DNA of 64,000 nucleotides, from positions 4,836,001 through 4,900,000 of the forward strand of contig CP166298.1 in assembly GCA_041281825.1 (NCBI GenBank), written 5' to 3'. The notes beneath the pieces are model-generated. The model was not told the DNA's origin, searched no databases, and was given only the letters and a program-made list of their open reading frames with translations. Source of the stretch: Paenibacillus_D tarimensis_A (GTDB lineage: Bacteria > Bacillota > Bacilli > Paenibacillales > Paenibacillaceae). Shown here in pieces: positions 26,352 through 35,100 of the stretch; the first letter of the stretch is position 1, and the number at the start of each line of letters is the position of its first letter. Made by a program: the position numbers and the translations under genes.

Positions 26352-27599
26352 TTACCCGGTGAAGCTGCCGCCATAATCGGCGACTTTATCGCGCCATACG
26401 GTATGATAATGAATCTGATCCGTGTATCCGATGCCATTCTGGACTGCGAATTCAATCCATACGCGCGGACCGTCGATACGGACATAAGAGCCGTGAACGC
26501 TGAAATCCGTACTTCCCGACCAGGCAAGTTTGGTCTGGTTGAGCGCCTCGTCGGAGAAGTACGCTTCCAGCAGCTCGCCGTAAACCTCCTCATTCGTATC
26601 TTTCACCCAGGCTTCGATTGCTGCTTTCACCAATGCCTTCTGTTCATCGTTCAATTCGGATACGGAAAGACCTTCGCTAGCCGGAAACGCATTATCTTGT
26701 CCGGGGCCCGCAAGCACATCGTCATACGTTCCGGAGAGCTTTGCGGCCGCAAGCTGCGTGTCGTTCAGCGATTGAATCATGTTGTTCACGGCATCGTGAC
26801 GAGCCGCGAGCGGAGTATAGGTAACACCGTCCATGGTAAAGCTTAACGGTTCTACAGCCACAAACATCGGTGTTGCGCCAGGAGTTGACGTGTTATACGT
26901 AAGATTGGCGGCAAAGTGATGGCCTCCGATTTGCAGCATCCACGGTTCAGAGGCAGACGGTTCACCCAGGAAAGCGACATAGTAAAAATCTGCATCCCAC
27001 ATCGTATTGCCGGTATCCGTGACTAAATACTCGTCAGCCATGATGAGCGATTTCAACGTCTCGTATCCGCCGTCTCCGAGGGCAACGGCAGCCATCGCTT
27101 TGAAAGCTTCCACGCTTTCGGCACTCAGAGTGCCAAGCATCAGACCGTTCCGCTGCGCCATTGTGACCGGTAAGTTGGACCATACTGCAGCATTATCCGC
27201 GGTAAGCTCGTATTTCAGTCCGCTGATCTGATCATCGGTGAGTGTTTTCTCAAAAGCTTGCGCCAAGCAGGCAATTTGAGCCGTCGTACCTTCCGTCGTG
27301 CAAGATGATGTATCCGCCGTGCTCTCCTTATTGATCGTTGCCGCGATGTCCGTCACGAGGCTGGAAGTATCGATACTTTGATTCATGCCGCCCATTGCCC
27401 CTCTGCCCTCGCCCCCATCGGGCGGTCCGCCCACCGTATCATTTCCGGTGTCAGATGCAGCATTGCCCTCCGATTGGGAAGCCTCATTACCTGAATTGGC
27501 TGACGAAGCGCCGTTCTCTGCGTCGTTACTGCCGCAAGCACCGAGAACCAAACTCATGATGACCAGCAGATATGTTGCGATAAATAAACTTTTTTTCAT
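26352..27599 (-). CDS. DUF3500-domain lipoprotein
   Basis: The second ATG (27599) is preferred because GGAGG is six bases upstream. The protein of about 415 residues has a lipobox (LVLGAC), a Gly/Asn/Ser linker and then a DUF3500 domain (about 80-415). That domain shows EPSASEPWMLQIGGHHFAAN, a HDAVN motif and a C-terminal IHYHTVWRD. The paired histidines suggest metal binding. It is surface-anchored. It is transcribed with the HupE-like gene, which suggests a shared job in metal or small-molecule handling; the function is not known. Confidence 0.85.
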   Translation of the reverse strand: MKKSLFIATYLLVIMSLVLGACGSNDAENGASSANSGNEASQSEGNAASDTGNDTVGGPPDGGEGRGAMGGMNQSIDTSSLVTDIAATINKESTADTSSCTTEGTTAQIACLAQAFEKTLTDDQISGLKYELTADNAAVWSNLPVTMAQRNGLMLGTLSAESVEAFKAMAAVALGDGGYETLKSLIMADEYLVTDTGNTMWDADFYYVAFLGEPSASEPWMLQIGGHHFAANLTYNTSTPGATPMFVAVEPLSFTMDGVTYTPLAARHDAVNNMIQSLNDTQLAAAKLSGTYDDVLAGPGQDNAFPASEGLSVSELNDEQKALVKAAIEAWVKDTNEEVYGELLEAYFSDEALNQTKLAWSGSTDFSVHGSYVRIDGPRVWIEFAVQNGIGYTDQIHYHTVWRDKVADYGGSFTG

Positions 27600-27830
27600 T
27601 TTCATCCTCCATTGATAAAAAATTGATTTTTGAGTTCAGCAAAACATTGCAGAAGTAACTAACATCCATCCGCACTCTCCTTTCTGAAAAAATTATATTC
27701 ATCATATTATCCCTTCCTTAAATGGAACTGAAATGGAAACGCATCTGCTTTAACAATCCGTTTAAGCTGCGTTTAAGTTACCCGGTCTATTGTAAAGGTA
27801 TTGAAAAGTATTGAGAGGAGTGAGCAACGG
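27600..27830. promoter_or_regulatory. Divergent promoter region with TTTAAG direct repeats
   Basis: TTTAAC (27749), TTTAAG (27761) and TTTAAG (27772) repeat at 12- and 11-base spacing just upstream of the plus-strand gene. This is the spacing used by OmpR/PhoB-type response regulators. The minus-strand gene's promoter must lie in the left half. Confidence 0.4.
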
Positions 27831-28808
27831 ATGAATAAAAAGAAAAGAGGATCCAGGCGAATGCCGCTGATCATCCTTACTGTTTCCCTTTCTACGATTT
27901 GCGCAATTCTGTACGGGCTGGCTGACCGTTATTTAATCGAGCACGTGGAGGTGGTCGTCGAAACGCAGCCCACGACTTCTACCAGCAGCGCTGCTTCTAC
28001 TTCCATTCCTATTGTTACGACGGCGACTGGAGCTAGGGAATCAACTGAAAAAGTCACCTCCGACGATTGGAACTATACGAGCGGCGACATCGATATTTCG
28101 ATCGAGAAAGTAGAAACCGGCACCGGAAAGGATAAAATCACCTACTTCGTCGCCGATGTCGAGCTTAAGGATTCGTCCAATCTGCTGACAGCTTTCGCGG
28201 ATAATGCCTTCGGCCGTAATATTATCGAGGACACATCGAAGATCGCCTCCGCGAACAAGGCGATTCTAGCAATTAACGGGGACTATTACGGGTTCCGCAA
28301 CGACGGTGTCATCATCCGCAACGGCACGCTGTACCGCAACGAGCCGGCACGCGACGGGCTCGCGTTGTTCAACGACGGCACAATGCTTTCGTATAACGAG
28401 AAGGAAATTTCCGCAGAGGAACTGCTCGCTCAAAGCGTCACGAATACGTTCTCGTTCGGTCCGGTCCTTGTCAAAGGCGGCGAGGCAGTCGATGGTCTCG
28501 AGAACGTCAAGATCGATACGAACTTCGGTAACCGCACGATCGATAATGCCAACCCGCGTACGGGCATCGGCATCATCTCTCCCAACCATTACGTCTTCGT
28601 CGTCGTTGACGGGCGGCAGGAGAATTACAGCAGAGGCATGACTCTGGGAGAGTTTGCGCAATTGTTTGAGGATTTGGGAGCGACAGAAGCCTATAATCTC
28701 GATGGCGGGGGCTCGTCCACTATGTATTTTATGGGCAGAGTCGTCAACAACCCGGGAAGGAAAGGGGAGGAGCGCGGTGTCAGCGACATTCTCTATATCG
28801 CCGAATGA
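27831..28808 (+). CDS. Phosphodiester glycosidase (NAGPA) domain protein
   Basis: The ATG at 27831 is chosen for the GAGAGGAG upstream. The 325-residue protein has a basic N-terminus, a membrane anchor (about 13-32), a Thr/Ser-rich linker and a NAGPA domain (about 90-325). Domain motifs are AINGDYYGF, VVVDGRQ and the C-terminal YNLDGGGSSTMYF. Family members hydrolyse glycosyl phosphodiesters or act in exopolysaccharide and wall-polymer metabolism outside the cell. It overlaps the following glycosyltransferase gene. Confidence 0.88.
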   Translation: MNKKKRGSRRMPLIILTVSLSTICAILYGLADRYLIEHVEVVVETQPTTSTSSAASTSIPIVTTATGARESTEKVTSDDWNYTSGDIDISIEKVETGTGKDKITYFVADVELKDSSNLLTAFADNAFGRNIIEDTSKIASANKAILAINGDYYGFRNDGVIIRNGTLYRNEPARDGLALFNDGTMLSYNEKEISAEELLAQSVTNTFSFGPVLVKGGEAVDGLENVKIDTNFGNRTIDNANPRTGIGIISPNHYVFVVVDGRQENYSRGMTLGEFAQLFEDLGATEAYNLDGGGSSTMYFMGRVVNNPGRKGEERGVSDILYIAE

Positions 28809-29850
28809 ATCGATGCGAACGCAAACCAGTCAGACCATGGTAACCGTATTAATTCCTGCTTATGAACCGGACCAAAGACTGCTTTCACTCATCTCCGATC
28901 TCAAAGCGGCATGCAGCGCCTTGATCGTCCTTGTCGATGACGGCAGCGGCGAGGCGTTCCGCGATATATTCAACTCGGCCCGCGAAGCCGGCTGTACCGT
29001 ACTCACCCATACCACCAATCTCGGCAAAGGCCGGGCCCTGAAAACCGGCTTTAGCTATTTAAAGGAATCCGAAGGAGACGGTGTCATTGTCTGTGCGGAC
29101 AGCGACGGCCAGCATCTTCCGTCCGATATTATGCGGATCGCGGAAGCGGCGGTCGATCATCGGAATGGGATCGTACTCGGCTGCAGACATTTTAGCGGCA
29201 ACGTTCCGCTGCGCTCCCGTTTCGGCAACAACGTCACCCGTATTGTATATGCGCTGACCACCGGACACCGTATTCAGGATACCCAGACCGGACTGCGCGG
29301 CTTCCCGGCGACGGCGCTTGACTGGCTGTGCGGGATTCCCGGCGAACGCTTCGAGTATGAGATGAACATGCTGCTGAAGGCGCATCGGGACGGCTATTCG
29401 ATGCACGAGGTACCGATCGATACCGTTTATTTGGCAAATAACAGCTCTTCGCATTTTCGCCCGATTGCCGATTCGGCCAAAGTATATTTGCCGATTCTGA
29501 AATTTTGTTCATCCTCGGTGCTTTCGGCAGCGCTCGATTTCATGCTGCTCCTGTTGCTTCAGATGCTGACGGGCATATTGTTCTTCTCGGTCGCAGGCGC
29601 CAGGGTTTGCAGCTCGATCTTCAATTACTCGATGAACCGGCGCTTTGTTTTCGGCAAGAAGCAGCGGCCGCCGGTCATCTCGTCGGCGCCGAAATATTTT
29701 GCACTTGTCCTGTTGATCATGCTGCTGAACTACGGCTTTATCTATGTTTTTCACGAAGGTCTCGATATTCCGCTTGTGATTGCCAAGCTGCTTACCGAAG
29801 GCTCGCTGTTCGTCTTTAGCTTCTGGTCACAGCGGAAATTCGTATTCTAA
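28777..29850 (+). CDS. Fused glycosyltransferase family 2 and GtrA-like membrane protein
   Basis: GTG at 28777 is proposed because AAGGGGAGGAG ends five bases before it. This makes the gene overlap the NAGPA gene by 32 bases. ATG at 28813 is the alternative. The 357-residue protein has a GT-A domain (about 25-230: LIPAYEP, DDGSG, DSDGQH) followed by four membrane segments of the GtrA type (about 245-355). GT2-GtrA fusions generally move sugars onto undecaprenyl phosphate or flip them. With NAGPA upstream, a role in wall or exopolysaccharide glycosylation is likely. Confidence 0.9.
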   Translation: MSATFSISPNESMRTQTSQTMVTVLIPAYEPDQRLLSLISDLKAACSALIVLVDDGSGEAFRDIFNSAREAGCTVLTHTTNLGKGRALKTGFSYLKESEGDGVIVCADSDGQHLPSDIMRIAEAAVDHRNGIVLGCRHFSGNVPLRSRFGNNVTRIVYALTTGHRIQDTQTGLRGFPATALDWLCGIPGERFEYEMNMLLKAHRDGYSMHEVPIDTVYLANNSSSHFRPIADSAKVYLPILKFCSSSVLSAALDFMLLLLLQMLTGILFFSVAGARVCSSIFNYSMNRRFVFGKKQRPPVISSAPKYFALVLLIMLLNYGFIYVFHEGLDIPLVIAKLLTEGSLFVFSFWSQRKFVF

Positions 29851-29999
29851 GCAAAGGCGTTTTTAGTGCACCACCTGGCGAACCTCCTCCTGCGTTGAAC
29901 GGGGAGAGGTCGCCAAAGCCAATGACGACCGGATCATCCCTCGAAGCGAGCATGACGTTGAGCTGATCGTGGCCGGGTGCTGCCAGATGCAATGTTACT
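29851..29999. other. Convergent gap, no clear feature
   Basis: The minus strand has a short open stretch reading LHLAAPGHDQLNVMLASRDD, but it lacks a start signal and extends antisense into the glycosyltransferase gene. No terminator hairpin was recognised. Confidence 0.3.
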
Positions 30000-31385
30000 T
30001 TACTCGTACCAATATCCCGGGATGATCTCCCTTTCCAGTTCCAACAACTCTTTAATAATCATATCCGCATCATGTATGGAATTCACAAGCGGATCGGTCA
30101 TCATTGCTCTTCTCAATTTCGTGAAGCTCCGTTCCACAACAGCCTCCGCAGTTAATTCGTGCGTATCCAGCACCAGCTCCTGCATGCCCCGGATTCCCCG
30201 CGGCATTTCACCCACGTGAAGCGGCTTGATACCATTCATACTGACTTCGCTTAACAACTCAAGGAATGAGTCGTCATTCATGTTGGTCACCGCGCCGTTA
30301 TTGAGCGTATTAATAAAGAAGCGCTTGCCCAAATTCCCCACCATGCTTTCGATAATATCCGTCGCGTGATCGGGTCCGAAGCATTTCATATAATCGGAGA
30401 TAGAACGTTTCCCGGAAATGAAGTCGTCCACTTGCCGCCACATTTCCTCATGCCGCTTATACCGGTCTTCCGTTTCCCAAATCGATAAGGGCGGGATGGC
30501 GTCTTCCGTCTTGCCAAGTCCCTGCCAATACCGGACATATTCTTTGGTGTGGGCCGTACATGTTGGAATATACCCGAAAATGTTATAAAGTTCATAAGTG
30601 ATGGCATCGTTGTAAAGCGCTTTTGCACCAGTATCGCCACCGTTGTTTTCCGTAGCCGCAGACTTCCTTAATGCCTCGGCGATCGGGGACATAACGTTCG
30701 TTCCGTCATATTCGGCCTTAAGCAGCCAGGTGAAGTGATTGACGCCGGCCACCCGGAAATCAAACTTCCGGTCGACCTCCTCGGTAAACTCTCTTCGATC
30801 CTGAATGATCCCCGCTCGAACCGCATAATACGCTTTGATTTGCGGCATGTGATGACTGTCGCAAAGCGCGAACGATTTTAGGTTCGGTGCATATCGGCTT
30901 AATGCGATTCCATGAACCGTTGAGGGATTAATATAATTGATTACCCAAGCATCGGGACAAAGCTCCTCAATGTCTTTCGCGCATTCCATAATGACCGGCA
31001 GTTCTCTCATCGCCCTAAAGATCCCGCCGGGACCGATGGTATCCCCGGAGCACATGCGAATTCCGTATTTTAAAGAAACCTCGCAATCGATGCCGCGGTA
31101 CTTAACGGTGTCCTCAGCAAAGCTGAGCACGACGAAATCCGCACCCTTCAGTACCTGCCTCCGATTCGTCGAGCCTTCCACTTTTAGGAGTACATCGTTT
31201 TCCTTTGCGACCATTTCAGCGAGCCTTACCATCTTGGATAGTTTTTCTTCGTCTGTATCTACCAAAGCAAGTGTTCCGTTATTCAAATATTTCGAGTGAA
31301 CCATTTGCCAGATCGACTGACGCCCAAAGAACAGACTCCCCGCCCCGATGACAACCACCTTCGGTTGTGAAACTTTTAAATCCAT
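30000..31385 (-). CDS. Family 4 glycosidase (alpha-galactosidase/alpha-glucosidase-like)
   Basis: The ATG at 31385 has GGAGG ten bases upstream. A TTG nine bases earlier sits almost on the ribosome binding site. The 461-residue NAD-dependent enzyme has the Rossmann loop (GAGSLFFG), CSGDTIGPGGIFRAMRELP (about 112-130), INYINPS (about 150), CDSHH (about 175) and GVNHFTWL (about 205). The GDTIGPGG segment fits the branch acting on unphosphorylated alpha-glycosides such as MelA. However, the Cys motif CDSH differs from the CHSV/CHG forms I know for those enzymes, so the substrate is uncertain. Divergent from a cupin-AraC regulator. Confidence 0.88.
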   Translation of the reverse strand: MDLKVSQPKVVVIGAGSLFFGRQSIWQMVHSKYLNNGTLALVDTDEEKLSKMVRLAEMVAKENDVLLKVEGSTNRRQVLKGADFVVLSFAEDTVKYRGIDCEVSLKYGIRMCSGDTIGPGGIFRAMRELPVIMECAKDIEELCPDAWVINYINPSTVHGIALSRYAPNLKSFALCDSHHMPQIKAYYAVRAGIIQDRREFTEEVDRKFDFRVAGVNHFTWLLKAEYDGTNVMSPIAEALRKSAATENNGGDTGAKALYNDAITYELYNIFGYIPTCTAHTKEYVRYWQGLGKTEDAIPPLSIWETEDRYKRHEEMWRQVDDFISGKRSISDYMKCFGPDHATDIIESMVGNLGKRFFINTLNNGAVTNMNDDSFLELLSEVSMNGIKPLHVGEMPRGIRGMQELVLDTHELTAEAVVERSFTKLRRAMMTDPLVNSIHDADMIIKELLELEREIIPGYWYE

Positions 31386-31549
31386 TGTGATCAAACCTCC
31401 TGATTGGTTATAACCTCATTATAGGAGGATGGTTCAAAAGTAGAATAAGAGATAGTTTCGGTTTCATGTCAAATAGTATGATTCAAGACCATTAAATTCA
31501 ATGATATACTAAAATAACATGAAAAATGTCTTCGGGTAGAGGGATGACA

Positions 31550-32401
31550 ATGGATACGAAAATGAAAGACATGGGAATTCTTAATGAATTGTCGGAATTG
31601 ATCTCACTTCGAATGAAATCGTTCTTTGAGCTTGCTCATGACGGGAAGTGGTTCGAACACAAGGCGCACATTGACTATGATCTTTGGTTCATTCAATCCG
31701 GAACTGTTACCCTTACGATAGATGGAATGGAACATACGGCAAACCCGGGAGATGTGGTCTTTTTTTACCCCGGGGTTCCCTATATGGCATCTACCACTGA
31801 TAAGGGGTGCCGCTTTATTTACATTCATTTCGATTTTGAAATCGGCAAGCAAGGGCGGATACTAAACGATTTTGGGCTGTCAGGAATCGTACCGCAAGAG
31901 CTGATTGGGGAAGAAGCCATCATGTTCGGCAAAGCCTTTGCGCAATCGCATCGGTTAAGCAGCATGCCTGGGAACCGTTTATATTTAAAGGCTTGCCTGA
32001 CGGCCGTCATTGCCAAAATCATTGAACTCTACGGACAAGACCAATATACAGGCTCATTTCTGAAAGGGAGAATACCAAGGAATACCGAGAGAAATTTGGA
32101 CGTGCTGCAGCCGGTATTCGATTACGTTAATAACCACCTGCACAAATCGATTAAAATGAATGAGCTTGCAGCGCTCGTAGGCATATCCGAAAAATACTTT
32201 ATCACTTATTTCAAAAAAGCCTTAGGCATTACTCCGGGACAATATATTTACCAGATTAAGATGAACCGGGCGAGAGAATACTTAAACGTTAAGAAGTATA
32301 CAATTCAACAAATTGCCAACTTTCTGGGTTATCCGGATGCCTTTACGTTCTCGAAAGCTTTTAAAAAATACTATAACGTTCCCCCATCAAAGTTCGAGTA
32401 A
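31550..32401 (+). CDS. Cupin-AraC transcriptional regulator
   Basis: The ATG at 31550 is seven bases after TAGAGGG; an ATG at 31526 is an alternative. The protein of about 283 residues has an AraC-type cupin (about 10-110, with HTANPGDVVFFYPGVPY and CRFIYIHFDFE) and a C-terminal double helix-turn-helix (about 185-283: KMNELAALVGISEKYFITYF, ending VPPSKFE). It probably binds a sugar and activates the divergent GH4 gene, whose start is 164 bases away. Confidence 0.9.
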   Translation: MDTKMKDMGILNELSELISLRMKSFFELAHDGKWFEHKAHIDYDLWFIQSGTVTLTIDGMEHTANPGDVVFFYPGVPYMASTTDKGCRFIYIHFDFEIGKQGRILNDFGLSGIVPQELIGEEAIMFGKAFAQSHRLSSMPGNRLYLKACLTAVIAKIIELYGQDQYTGSFLKGRIPRNTERNLDVLQPVFDYVNNHLHKSIKMNELAALVGISEKYFITYFKKALGITPGQYIYQIKMNRAREYLNVKKYTIQQIANFLGYPDAFTFSKAFKKYYNVPPSKFE

Positions 32402-32442
32402 TGTTCTTTCGCCAAGCGGGGGAACCGCCCAGGATGTAACCG

Positions 32443-33504
32443 CTAGAATATCCGATGCTTCCATCCGTCCAGCTTGGCGAAGGCTTCTACATAATAGTAA
32501 TCGCCGAAAATTAAAGAGTAGTCTACATGGTGGTTCAACGGACGATTACCGGTTGCCCTGATAAGAATCGGCTGAAAATCAGTACGATCCAGCGTCGCGT
32601 AACGTTCCGTAAGCGAGCGAAGAATGCGTTCGGCTGCATTGGAGTATACGTGCTTCTCGCTGCCTGGGACTGGGACTGAACCTGCAATTTCCAGCAATCC
32701 GGATGCGGCAATGGCTCCGGCCGAGCTGTCGCGCGGTTCTCCTTCGAAGCTGTCCAACCGGAAGTCCCAATAAGGAATGTGATCCTCGGGAAGGGAGGCG
32801 ATGAAGAAATGCGCGACACGCTTCGCGGTATGGAGAAAGTCGACGTTGCCGGTATCCCGATAGGCTAAAGCGAATCCATACAAAGCCCAAGCAGTGCCGC
32901 GGCTCCAGGCCGAATCGGGCGCCTTCCCTTGGCCCCCCAGCGAGCCAAGGTATTCCCCCGTCTCCGGATCGAAGGAGAGAATATGGTTGACCGTTCCGTC
33001 TTCCCGTATGGCATGCTTCATAACGGTGTTCGCATGGCGGACGGCGATATGCTTATAGCGGGGGTCTCCCGTTATACGACCCGCCCAAAAGAGAAGCGGG
33101 ATATTCATCATGCAGTCAATGATGGCCCATCCCGGTACCGGATTTCCGTTCGGGCCATCATCCCAGGCCCGAATGAATTCGCCGGCGGGATTAAAGCGGG
33201 CAGCAAGGAAATTCGCCGCCTCCAGTCCCCGGCGCTTCGCATCCGGATCCCCGGTCAGGCTGTGCTTGATGACGGCAGTAGGAAGGAATTGAAACCCGAC
33301 GTCGTGATTCAGCTCATCGGTGGGCTGTACGAGCCATCTCTCCAGCTCTTCGTCCCGGTTCCAGGCTGCAAGTTTGTAGCTTTCCTTTCCCGTTACATCG
33401 TGCATGATCCATAGAATGCCAGGCCAAAATCCGCTCGTCCACCAATCCGGCCGGCGAACTTGATAAATCCCATCCTCGCCGGCATTTCGAATAAAGAAAA
33501 GCAA
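32443..33504 (-). pseudogene. GH88 unsaturated glucuronyl hydrolase, 5'-truncated
   Basis: The frame reads DWWTSGFWPGILW near its start, then LNHDVGFQFLPTA, WAIIDCMMNIPLL, DSAWSRGTAWALYGFALAYR and RDSSAGAIAASGLLE. This is the six-hairpin toroid of GH88 (unsaturated glucuronyl hydrolases acting after heparin, chondroitin or hyaluronan lyases). About 35-45 residues normally found before the DWWTSGFW motif are missing. The only start is a TTG with no ribosome binding site, right where AraC sequence begins on the other strand. The gene is therefore probably not expressed in functional form. Confidence 0.75.
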
Positions 33505-33649
33505 GGAACTTCTGTTACAACATCCTCAAATACAAATAAAGGAAGTTGCTCTGATGGCCGGTTTTGAAGATGCTAACTATTTCAGTACCGTCTTTAGAAG
33601 GTTTGAACAGATAAGTCCCAACCAATTCAGAAAGTTACATCATCTTTGA
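33488..33649 (+). pseudogene. C-terminal remnant of an AraC regulator
   Basis: The plus strand reads KELLLQHPQIQIKEVALMAG, then FEDANYFSTVFRRFEQISPN and QFRKLHHL before a stop at 33647-33649. This is the last helix-turn-helix of an AraC-family protein, of normal quality to its natural end. Everything upstream of about 33488 is replaced by the GH88 gene on the other strand, so a deletion fused the two 5' ends. Confidence 0.8.
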
Positions 33650-33690
33650 TAACACTTCTTAACTCACCGGGAATTGCTTTGGCATACAAA

Positions 33691-33720
33691 AAAAAGCAGC
33701 CGAGCCCTCGGAGGCTCGGC
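33691..33720 (-). terminator. Terminator after importer 4 operon
   Basis: GCCGAGCC pairs with GGCTCGGC around a six-base loop (33699-33720). On the minus strand it is followed within two bases by a long run of T. It ends the operon that starts at 39376. Confidence 0.92.
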
Positions 33721-33729
33721 CAAACAACC

Positions 33730-34569
33730 TTATCTAAAACCCAAAACACCTATAATCTCCTCATGCACCTCCGGCGGCGCAGCCACAACGCCCCCATGAT
33801 ACAACCAACCGATCTCCCGGCCTTGCAAGTCGGAGAACCTGCATCCCAGTTCCTCTAATATGACCCGCGAAGCCGCGTAATCCCAAGCCTTTACATTATA
33901 CTGAACATATGCGCCCAGCTTCCTGAGCGCAATATCGCATAATTCCATTGTGGTCGCTCCATAAACCCGGATCCCCCTTGCCTTGGAAATGAGCGATTTA
34001 AACTCGGACCATTCGTCCGTTCTATGCCATGGCACCGTAATGGCGATCAGTTCATTCTCCAGCTTAAGCCGGGCCGGAAGCGGGCTCAGCCTTCGATTGT
34101 TAACAAAGGCGCCTTTGCCCTTAACGGCACGGAACAATTTGTCGCTCATCACATCGTAGACAATCCCGAAAACAGCCCCATTCCCCGTACATAACGCAAC
34201 GGAAACGGCAAACTCCTGATTTCGGTTAATCATATTCGCGGTTCCGTCGATCGGATCGATGATCCACATATATTCGCCCGAAGAAGTCCGGTTATTTATA
34301 TTTTCCTCACCCAAAATCGAGTGATCGGGATAATTCGTCGTTATCTGTTCCACCAGCCAGCTTTCCACTTTCCGATCCACTTCGGTTACCAAATCCGAAT
34401 GGCTGGTTTTCATTTGGTATGCGATAGGGTCGGTGCTTATTTTTTCCTTGATCAAACGTCCTGCATCCATGACCCATTGTATCGCTTGTTCAAAGATATG
34501 CAACTCGAACAGTTCTCTATCTCTTGTTGCGATGCTTTCAAGCCCCATACGGCTCTCCATCCTCTCCAT
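33730..34569 (-). CDS. Inositol monophosphatase family protein
   Basis: A 279-residue protein with the lithium-sensitive phosphatase metal motifs: GEENINN (about 88), DPIDGTANM (about 106-114) and KAWDYAASRVILEE (about 228). Three in-frame ATGs occur at the N-terminus; the first is kept, though its ribosome binding site is weak. It hydrolyses a small phosphomonoester with Mg. Lying in a sugar-import operon, it may dephosphorylate a sugar phosphate rather than inositol phosphate. Confidence 0.88.
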   Translation of the reverse strand: MERMESRMGLESIATRDRELFELHIFEQAIQWVMDAGRLIKEKISTDPIAYQMKTSHSDLVTEVDRKVESWLVEQITTNYPDHSILGEENINNRTSSGEYMWIIDPIDGTANMINRNQEFAVSVALCTGNGAVFGIVYDVMSDKLFRAVKGKGAFVNNRRLSPLPARLKLENELIAITVPWHRTDEWSEFKSLISKARGIRVYGATTMELCDIALRKLGAYVQYNVKAWDYAASRVILEELGCRFSDLQGREIGWLYHGGVVAAPPEVHEEIIGVLGFR

Positions 34570-34590
34570 GAATTACTGCCTGGCATCTTT

Positions 34591-35079
34591 TCATTCCAAC
34601 CCGATGCCATCCTCATGCTCCACTCTTTTCAAAGCTGACATTCGTTTTCTTTCCAAATAGTTACCTAATTTCGCCATCACCGTCGATACGATATACGTGA
34701 ATAGCACCAGCTCATAGAAACCTGCTCCAATCCCGATGCCGATCCCCCCGACATACAGAATCATAGCGGCAGATGTCAAACCCTTAACTTGCAGACCGTT
34801 CTTCAAAATAACCCCTGCGCCCAAAAAACCGAGACCGGAAACAATTTGGGCCGCGAGCCGCATAGGGTCCATCATTGTATTCGTTCCGAGTTCGTTATAT
34901 TTTTCCACACTGTGTATCGAAATTAAGGTGATTAGGCAGCAGGCCGTACAGACGTACATATACGTTTTGATGCCCGCCGGCTTGCTCTTCGCCTCCCGGT
35001 CCCAGCCGATCAGAAATCCTAACGAAGCGCTTAATAAAATTTGAACAAAGATCATCGCATGATTTATCAAATACTCCAT
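34591..35079 (-). CDS. MgtC/SapB family membrane protein
   Basis: A 162-residue protein with about four to five membrane segments. It contains the family motif FLIGWDRE near residue 22 and AAQIVSGLGFLGAGVILK near 80. MgtC-type proteins influence magnesium homeostasis and ATP synthase or phosphate balance rather than transport itself. It is transcribed between a LacI regulator and the phosphatase-like gene, an unexpected passenger in a sugar operon. Only a short hydrophilic tail follows the last membrane segment. Confidence 0.88.
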   Translation of the reverse strand: MEYLINHAMIFVQILLSASLGFLIGWDREAKSKPAGIKTYMYVCTACCLITLISIHSVEKYNELGTNTMMDPMRLAAQIVSGLGFLGAGVILKNGLQVKGLTSAAMILYVGGIGIGIGAGFYELVLFTYIVSTVMAKLGNYLERKRMSALKRVEHEDGIGLE

Positions 35080-35100
35080 CCAGCGTTCCCCCTTGCAGGC

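Noticed and set aside
29830..29999. Minus-strand coding-like stretch after the GH4 gene
   Set aside because: It reads sensibly for about 50 residues but has no start signal and continues antisense into the glycosyltransferase gene; probably a shadow.
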